DNA of 11,997 bases from CALKKN01 sp050118555. Its GTDB lineage: Bacteria; Pseudomonadota; Gammaproteobacteria; Xanthomonadales; SZUA-36. The stretch is from positions 1-11,997 of the forward strand of contig JASFKQ010000115.1 of assembly GCA_050118555.1 (NCBI GenBank). Direction: 5' to 3'. Position 1 is the first letter of the stretch, and every line of letters starts with the position of its first letter. The notes beneath the pieces were generated by a model. That model was not told where the DNA came from, did no database searches, and was given only the letters and a program-made list of their open reading frames with translations. This document shows positions 7,232-11,997 of this stretch, in pieces. Made by a program: the position numbers and the translations under genes.

Positions 7232-8916
7232 GTGGATTGCACCTTTTTCTCCAGTTCGTGGCGCTGCACCTTGCCGACCGGATTGCGCGGCAGCGCATCC
7301 AGCACCAGCAAGCGTTCGGGCAGCTTGAATTTCGCCAGGCCCTTTTCCAGCAGGTAGGCGTTGATGGCCTCGAGTTCAGGGGGTTCGGCCCCCGGGGGCG
7401 GCACTACGCAGGCACACATCCGTTCACCCAGGTCCGGGTCAGGATACGCACAGACGGCGCCCTCGGCGATGCCCGCGAAGCCTTCCAGCAGAATGTCGAT
7501 CTCGGTGGGCGAAATCTTCATGCCGCCGCGGTTGATGATGTCCTTGCAGCGACCGACGATACGATAATAGTGGGGCGGGTCCCCGCAGATTTCCACCAGG
7601 TCGCCCGTGCGGAACCAGCCGTCGTCGGTAAACACGTCGGCGTTGTCCCGACCGAGGTAACCGTCGAATACGGTGGCCCCGGCAAAGAGCAGTTCGCCGG
7701 GTTCCCCGGGGCGGGTGATCTCCTCCCCGGTCTCGACGTTCACCACCCGGTTGCGCACCGTGTCGTGGGCGATCCCGGTCCAGGGCATGTCGGCATGACC
7801 GAGGCGGGGGAACATGGTGGCACGCACTTCAGGGACCGGCGACGACTCCGGTGTCGAGAACAGGCTGATGCCTTCGTTCGAGCCGTAAAAGTTGACGATT
7901 GGCTTGCCGTAGCGGTCGTCGAATGTCTGGACCATCCATGGTGAGAGCGGCGCGGACCCGGAACCCACGCGGCGCAGTGCGCTGAAGTCGAAACGATTCC
8001 ACAGCGCCTCGTCCCTGGCCAACTGGTTGAGCACTGCCGGTGGGACGATGCTAAAGGTAATCCGCTCGTCCTGGATCTGGTGCAGGAAAACGGCCGGGTC
8101 GAAGGGGTGATGCAGCACCAGGCTGCAACGCATCATCGTGAACGGAAACAGAAAGCCACCCAGCGCCGCCATGTTGACGATGGGGAACGGGTTCAGCAGA
8201 CGGTCGCCCGCTCGGTAGCCGCCCGCTTCCGCGCTGGTGCGGGCGGTCGCCAGCCACATGTTGTGTGAACGCGGCACCCCTTTGGGCGTGCCGGTGGTGC
8301 CCGAGGTCCAGCAAATGGTCAATACCTCGTTGGCATCGGCCGACCGGGCCGCCAGGTGGGCCTGTACGGCTTCCCGGCGGGCTTCGTCACAATGGCCTTG
8401 CATGCGCAGGCCGTCTCCGTCCTGCTCCGAATCCGCACTGAATGTGAAAACCGGTACCGTTCCCAGGGCCTCACGGGCAACCCGCGCCAGCGGCTGGGTC
8501 TTCATGCGCTCCACGGTCAGCATCGCCGCCGGTGAGACGGTCGCCGCCGTCTTGCGCAGCTCGTGGGCGCCATACTGGACAGGCAAGGGCGAGATGATGG
8601 CACCGATCAGGCTGGCCGCGAAGTAGGCTGCGACCAGTTCGGCCACGTTGGGCAACTGAACCAGCAGTGTGTCGCCCGGGCCGATGCCACGTGTCAGCAG
8701 GTCGGCCGCCAGTCGCGTCACGGCGGCCTCCAATTCCGCGTAGCTCAGCCGGTGACCCGCTCCACCGGTGAGCTCTTCACGGTTGGGCGGATCGGCAACG
8801 GCGAGGCGGTCCGGGTTCTCGCTGGCCGCGTCCCGCAACAGGTCGTGCAGCAATATGGTGCCCCAGTGACCGGCCCGTGTAAGCTCCGCAATGCGTTCGG
8901 GGCTCGACGTGATCAT
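7228..8916 (-). CDS. Acyl-CoA synthetase / AMP-binding acid-CoA ligase (ligase B)
   Basis: This 562-residue adenylate-forming enzyme is clearly homologous to ligase A along its length, from the shared N-terminus (PERIAELTRAGHWG against PETIARYTQAGWWG) to the catalytic Lys549 in LPRNPVGKVQRHEL. WTSGTTGTPK is at 203-212 and the A5 glutamate is Glu348. Unlike ligase A it keeps the canonical WFRTGDL (Asp439) and GRCKDIINRGG motifs, so it looks like a standard, active ligase. The overall pattern is closest to EntE-type aryl-acid ligases. As I align them, EntE's substrate-contacting Asn235 corresponds to Met249, so 2,3-dihydroxybenzoate is unlikely. Its upstream Shine-Dalgarno is weak (only a G-run about 10 nt before the ATG). 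It is first in the minus-strand operon, transcribed away from the double-HxlR gene, with which it shares a 232-bp control region. Confidence 0.9.
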   Translation of the reverse strand: MITSSPERIAELTRAGHWGTILLHDLLRDAASENPDRLAVADPPNREELTGGAGHRLSYAELEAAVTRLAADLLTRGIGPGDTLLVQLPNVAELVAAYFAASLIGAIISPLPVQYGAHELRKTAATVSPAAMLTVERMKTQPLARVAREALGTVPVFTFSADSEQDGDGLRMQGHCDEARREAVQAHLAARSADANEVLTICWTSGTTGTPKGVPRSHNMWLATARTSAEAGGYRAGDRLLNPFPIVNMAALGGFLFPFTMMRCSLVLHHPFDPAVFLHQIQDERITFSIVPPAVLNQLARDEALWNRFDFSALRRVGSGSAPLSPWMVQTFDDRYGKPIVNFYGSNEGISLFSTPESSPVPEVRATMFPRLGHADMPWTGIAHDTVRNRVVNVETGEEITRPGEPGELLFAGATVFDGYLGRDNADVFTDDGWFRTGDLVEICGDPPHYYRIVGRCKDIINRGGMKISPTEIDILLEGFAGIAEGAVCAYPDPDLGERMCACVVPPPGAEPPELEAINAYLLEKGLAKFKLPERLLVLDALPRNPVGKVQRHELEKKVQST

Positions 8917-9148
8917 GGGGAAGGCGCCCCCGGGCCCGCGTGAGCTGAACGGAAATTATCTGGCTGGCCGACACGGTGGTGAGGCCTGTTGATCATTGGT
9001 AAGTTCATTTATAAAAGTCTAACATCAAAATGATCCTTTTTGTGCCCGTCCCGTTCAAGTCTTTTTATGAAACAATAAAATGCAGATTTTGGTATCGTCA
9101 TGCGTTTGAAGTCACGCGAACTCCACGCGGAGGATTCAAGGGGAGAGC
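8917..9148. promoter_or_regulatory. Divergent control region between ligase B and the double-HxlR regulator
   Basis: This 232-bp non-coding gap turns markedly AT-rich from about 8990 to 9095, unlike the GC-rich genes on both sides. It must hold the promoters of two divergent operons. A possible plus-strand -10, TAAAAT (9076-9081), lies 16 bp after a weak TTCAAG (9054-9059). No convincing sigma70 pair is visible for the minus strand; TATAAA appears in reverse within 9010-9015 but lacks a good -35. GATCATT (8991-8997) and AATGATC (9029-9035) form a perfect 7-bp inverted repeat 31 bp apart. AGGGGAG (9138-9144) is the ribosome-binding site of the regulator. Confidence 0.6.
9003..9082 (+). repeat. 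Imperfect 30-nt direct repeat, 50-bp period (candidate operator pair)
   Basis: Units at 9003-9032 and 9053-9082 each begin GTTCA and end AAAATG, matching at 18 of 30 positions without gaps. The 3' parts, ACATCAAAATG and ACAATAAAATG, agree at 9 of 11. AT-rich composition weakens the case. The spot, inside the divergent promoter region next to an HxlR-type gene, and the exact 50-bp (about five-turn) spacing make a paired operator plausible. In Bacillus subtilis, HxlR is reported to bind two direct-repeat sites upstream of hxlAB. Confidence 0.35.
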
Positions 9149-10099
9149 ATGGATCAATTCATGGAAACCCGTGCCAGTTCGATCAACCGGGCGCTGGACC
9201 AGGTTGGCGACAAGTGGTGCCTGCTGATCATCGGTGACGTACTCTGGGGCATCAACACCTTCAGTGAGTTGCTTGCCGCGACCGGCATGTCGCGTGGCGT
9301 GCTGTCCGATCGCCTGAAGTGGCTCGAGTCGGTGGAATGTCTGCAAAAGCGTTTTCCGCAAGGCAATCCCAGGCGTCCCAGCTACCACATGACTTCCAAG
9401 TCCGTGGACCTGTACGACACGGCGCTGATGGCGCTCAACTGGGAGCGCCGCTTCTTTTCCGAGCCGGAAATGGATGCGATCGAGTTGTTCCACGAGGACT
9501 GCCAGCACGCCTTCATGCCGCTGATGGTCTGCAAACACTGCGGGAAGGAGGTGCATGCGTCCGATATCGAGTACAACGACGGTCCCGGCGCCCGGCGTGA
9601 CCGCCGACAGAAGAAAGTGCGCCGCCGCTCGTCGAAGTCCATCAAGGATGTGCCGAGTTCACGGGCGCAGTACAAGAACCTGATCCACCTGATTGGAGAC
9701 CGCTGGACGGCTAACCTGATCGCCCTCGCCTATCACGGCATCAAGCGTTTCGACGAGTTCCACCAGGAGCTGCCGATTGCGACGAACGTCCTCTCCGATC
9801 GCCTGAAATTCCTCACCCAGGAAGGCGTCTTCCTGGCCGTGCCGTACTCGGAGCGGCCGCTGCGCTTCGATTACCATCTTTCCGAGAAGGGCCTCGCGCT
9901 GTTCCCGTTTTTTCTGGCCCTGCTGCAGTGGGGGGACCGGTGGTGTGGCGACGGCAGCGGGCCGCCGATGATCCTGACGCACACGCTGTGTTCGCACGAA
10001 CTGGAGGGAGAAGTGCGCTGCAATCGTTGCAACGAGCACGTGGTGGCCTATCGCGTGCGCCAGCAAAACCAGCGCGACAAACTGCAGGAGCGGCCATGA
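9149..10099 (+). CDS. Double HxlR-type winged helix-turn-helix regulator (two fused units)
   Basis: This 316-residue protein is twice the usual HxlR length and consists of two homologous units offset by 163 residues. The winged-helix segments are VGDKWCLLIIGDVLWGINTF...VLSDRLKWL (about 19-59) and IGDRWTANLIALAYHGIKRF...VLSDRLKFL (about 182-222). Each unit ends with the same metal-ribbon-like spacing H-x2-C-x9-C-x2-C: His115, Cys118, Cys128, Cys131 and His278, Cys281, Cys291, Cys294. A very basic linker (149-165, many Arg/Lys) joins them. Single HxlR proteins bind DNA as dimers, so this chain may act as a built-in pseudo-dimer. The start at 9149 follows AGGGGAG at 9138-9144. Its stop overlaps the next ATG as ATGA, and it is divergent from ligase B, so it probably controls both flanking operons. 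Whether it represses or activates is unknown. Confidence 0.9.
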   Translation: MDQFMETRASSINRALDQVGDKWCLLIIGDVLWGINTFSELLAATGMSRGVLSDRLKWLESVECLQKRFPQGNPRRPSYHMTSKSVDLYDTALMALNWERRFFSEPEMDAIELFHEDCQHAFMPLMVCKHCGKEVHASDIEYNDGPGARRDRRQKKVRRRSSKSIKDVPSSRAQYKNLIHLIGDRWTANLIALAYHGIKRFDEFHQELPIATNVLSDRLKFLTQEGVFLAVPYSERPLRFDYHLSEKGLALFPFFLALLQWGDRWCGDGSGPPMILTHTLCSHELEGEVRCNRCNEHVVAYRVRQQNQRDKLQERP

Positions 10100-10527
10100 C
10101 CGGCGAACTGGTGGGCGCCTGGACCCTGTGCGCCTGGCGCATATACCACCCGGGCCGCGGTGAGCCGTCACTGCCGTTCGGGTCCGACCCACAGGGGCTG
10201 CTGATCTATACCGCCGATGGCTGGATGAGCGCCACCGTCTGCCGCGCCGGGCGCCCCGCTTTCCCGGACGGGAGCAGCCCGCGCGCGCTCGAAGACGAAG
10301 TCGTGGCCGATGCGTTCCGCTCCGCGTTCCACTACGCGGGCCCCTACCGGATCGAGGACGGATGCATCATCCACTCGGTCCGGTACAGCCTGAATCCGTC
10401 GATGGTCGGCACCGAGCAGCGCAGGGTGCCCCAATTTGTCGGCAACCGCCTCACGCTGCTGGGCGAGGAAACCCTGCCTGCCGGGCTGCGGCGGCACGAA
10501 CTGGAATGGCGACGAGCCACTTTTTGA
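10096..10527 (+). CDS. Lipocalin-like domain protein (Lipocalin_5 type)
   Basis: This 143-residue protein matches the bacterial lipocalin-like family by pattern: N-terminal ELVGAWTLCAW, then PFGSDPQGLLIYTADGWMSATV, a FHYAGPYRIEDGCIIHSV segment and SLNPSMVGTEQRR before the C-terminal strands. These are beta-rich small barrels of about 140 residues, usually encoded beside catabolic or regulatory genes; no reaction is established for them. There is no signal peptide, so it should be cytoplasmic. The ATG overlaps the stop of the double-HxlR gene (ATGA), with AGGAG at 10086-10090, so the two are translationally coupled. It could bind a hydrophobic intermediate or modify it, but the sequence shows no catalytic motif I can name. 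Confidence 0.8.
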   Translation: MTGELVGAWTLCAWRIYHPGRGEPSLPFGSDPQGLLIYTADGWMSATVCRAGRPAFPDGSSPRALEDEVVADAFRSAFHYAGPYRIEDGCIIHSVRYSLNPSMVGTEQRRVPQFVGNRLTLLGEETLPAGLRRHELEWRRATF

Positions 10528-10537
10528 GGAACAAGGT

Positions 10538-11997
10538 ATGCAAGACTCTTTAATGCGCCACATGGCTACACTGGAACGCGCGGTGGACGTGTGCCGCACC
10601 CGCGAACAATGGTCTGCGTTCAAGGAATCCCCGAGCACGCGTCTGCATGGCGAGGAAGCTCCGGCGCGCGGGCAGCGGGCCTTCGAAGCGCTGCTCGAAA
10701 ACCCCTTCGAACTGGATCAGCCCGCGGCGGGCGGGCGCATCGGACAGGAAGTGTCGCCCTACACCCGCGAACCGCTGGGCATCACCTACCCGGCGGCGGA
10801 CGCCGACGCCCTGTGCCGCGCCGCCCGACGCGCCATGCAGCCCTGGTGCAAGCTGTCTCCGGACGAACGCGCGGTGCTCTGCATCGAGATGTTGCGGGCG
10901 CTCGAGTCGGTCTGCTTCGAAAGCACCCACGCCACCATGCACACCGCCGGCCAGTCGTTCATGATGGGCTTCGTGGGCAGCGGCGCCAACGCGCTGGACC
11001 GGGGGCTGGAAGCCGTGAGCTATGCGTACAAGGCCTTGATCGACCTGCCCGCCCAGGCGACCTGGAGCAAGTCATTCGGATCCCACGAAATCGCGCTGGA
11101 CAAACGCTACCATCGGGTTCCCCGGGGCATCGCGCTGGTGATCTGCTGTGCGTCGTTCCCGACCTGGAACGCCTACCCCAGCATCCTCGCCAACCTCATG
11201 ACCGGCAATGCGGCGGTCGTCAAACCGCACCCGGGAGGCGTCCTGCCGATGGCGATCGCCGTGCGTGAGATGCGCCGCGTCCTGGACGCCAACGGCCTGG
11301 ATCCGAACATGGTCACGCTGGCGGTCGACACGCTGGAGCAGCCTGTGGCCATGGATTATCTGCGGCGCGACGACGTCGCGATCGTCGATTTCACGGGCAG
11401 CCAGCGATTCGGCTCCTGGCTGGAGGAAAACCTGCGGAACAAGCGGCTTTACACCGAGACCTCCGGCGTCAATTCCGTGGTGATCGAGTCCACGGATGAC
11501 CTGGACGGCATGCTCGACGCCATCGCCCACAGTCTGTGTTTGTTCTCGGCGCAGATGTGCACCTCGCCGCAGAATATCCATTTGCCGGCAGGGGGTGTCG
11601 AAACGGACCAGGGGCATCTCGCCGCGGAAGACGTCGCGCAGAAGCTGGCCGAGCGGGTCAGCGCGAAAGTGGCGGCGCCGGCGCGCGCAGCCGGCCTGTG
11701 CGGCGCCCTGCAGGCGGAGTCGACGCTCGAACTGCTGCAGCGCCTGGCCGCCCGGGCCGGTGAGATCGGCACCCTGCTGCGCGCCTCCGAGCCCTACGCG
11801 CACCCCGATTACCCGAGTGCGCGGACCGCGACGCCGCTGATGATCGCCACCGAACGGCCCCACCAGGGGGTGCTGGAGCAGGAACATTTCGGCCCGGCAT
11901 CGTTCGTCATCACGCACACGGATGCGGACTCGGCCCTGGCCGGCGCGGCCGTGACGGCCAGGGCGCGCGGTGCGATCGCCACCCATGTGTACTCGGC
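10538..11997 (+). CDS. paaN: PaaN-family aldehyde dehydrogenase, 3' end off window
   Basis: The reading frame is open from ATG 10538 to the right edge, giving 486 complete codons; PaaN proteins are about 550 residues, so some 60 are missing. The N-terminal extension (SPYTREPLGITYP at 73-85, MHTAGQSFMMGF at 134-145, LDRGLEAVSYAY at 153-164) is characteristic of PaaN and not of ordinary aldehyde dehydrogenases. Within the ALDH fold I see VVKPHPGG (227-234), FTGS (285-288), general-base Glu307 in TETSG, nucleophile Cys341 in SAQMCTSPQN, and EHFGP (449-453). It oxidises an aldehyde, perhaps CoA-linked, with NAD(P)+. The PaaN family is named from phenylacetate degradation, but no other paa gene is visible here, so the substrate may differ. 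GAGGA (10526-10530) gives a 7-nt spacing; the lipocalin-like gene ends 10 bp upstream. Confidence 0.88.
   Translation, partial: MQDSLMRHMATLERAVDVCRTREQWSAFKESPSTRLHGEEAPARGQRAFEALLENPFELDQPAAGGRIGQEVSPYTREPLGITYPAADADALCRAARRAMQPWCKLSPDERAVLCIEMLRALESVCFESTHATMHTAGQSFMMGFVGSGANALDRGLEAVSYAYKALIDLPAQATWSKSFGSHEIALDKRYHRVPRGIALVICCASFPTWNAYPSILANLMTGNAAVVKPHPGGVLPMAIAVREMRRVLDANGLDPNMVTLAVDTLEQPVAMDYLRRDDVAIVDFTGSQRFGSWLEENLRNKRLYTETSGVNSVVIESTDDLDGMLDAIAHSLCLFSAQMCTSPQNIHLPAGGVETDQGHLAAEDVAQKLAERVSAKVAAPARAAGLCGALQAESTLELLQRLAARAGEIGTLLRASEPYAHPDYPSARTATPLMIATERPHQGVLEQEHFGPASFVITHTDADSALAGAAVTARARGAIATHVYS

Noticed and set aside
6204..7298. Alternative minus-strand frame overlapping the SCP-x-type thiolase.
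   Set aside because: Arg/Pro/Gly-rich translation typical of a shifted frame; the real thiolase frame has all active-site motifs.
8991..9035. GATCATT / AATGATC 7-bp inverted repeat with a 31-bp loop in the divergent region.
   Set aside because: The arms are short and far apart, so chance is likely. It is mentioned in the control-region entry but not claimed as an operator.

Overview
This is a GC-rich, densely coded window that looks like the chromosome of a proteobacterium. Short intergenic gaps, overlapping start/stop codons, Shine-Dalgarno (SD) spacing and the enzyme families fit a catabolically versatile organism, plausibly a gammaproteobacterium. That placement is an impression from gene content; no marker gene proves it. 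I see no tRNA, rRNA, insertion sequence, CRISPR array or obvious horizontal-transfer boundary.

Layout. (1) 1-448, minus strand: the N-terminal 149 codons of a histidine phosphatase, cut by the window edge. (2) 449-555: a divergent gap with a good sigma70-type promoter (TTGACG, 17 bp, TATATT) overlapped by a perfect 19-bp inverted repeat, next to a TetR-family gene. (3) 556-4772, plus strand, gaps of 21-28 bp: TetR regulator, CrtI-like FAD oxidoreductase, SnoaL/limonene-epoxide-hydrolase-fold protein, and an adenylate-forming acid-CoA ligase (ligase A). (4) 4768-4788: a perfect 9-bp-stem hairpin between convergent operons. (5) 8916-4803, minus strand: a second, paralogous acid-CoA ligase (ligase B), an SCP-x/lipid-transfer-type thiolase and a FadI-like thiolase, joined by ATGA and TGATG overlaps. 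(6) 8917-9148: an AT-rich divergent control region with an imperfect 30-nt direct repeat at a 50-bp period. (7) 9149 to the right edge, plus strand: a regulator made of two fused HxlR units, a lipocalin-like protein, and a PaaN-family aldehyde dehydrogenase cut by the window end.

Working model (inference). The region encodes uptake-to-CoA catabolism of one or more cyclic or branched carboxylic acids. Either ligase would make the acyl-CoA; the FAD oxidoreductase and the SnoaL-fold protein could modify the ring or an oxygenated intermediate; the two thiolases would cleave 3-ketoacyl-CoA intermediates; the PaaN-type dehydrogenase would oxidise an aldehyde. The hydratase and 3-hydroxyacyl-CoA dehydrogenase steps are not in the window, so the pathway must be completed elsewhere. 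Control appears split between a TetR repressor for the left operon and the double-HxlR protein for the two operons on the right.

Most notable are the duplicated HxlR regulator with an identical H-x2-C-x9-C-x2-C motif in each half, a thiolase whose second catalytic cysteine is serine, ligase A with two departures from canonical motifs that its neighbour paralogue keeps, and a limonene-epoxide-hydrolase-like fold lacking part of the expected active site.
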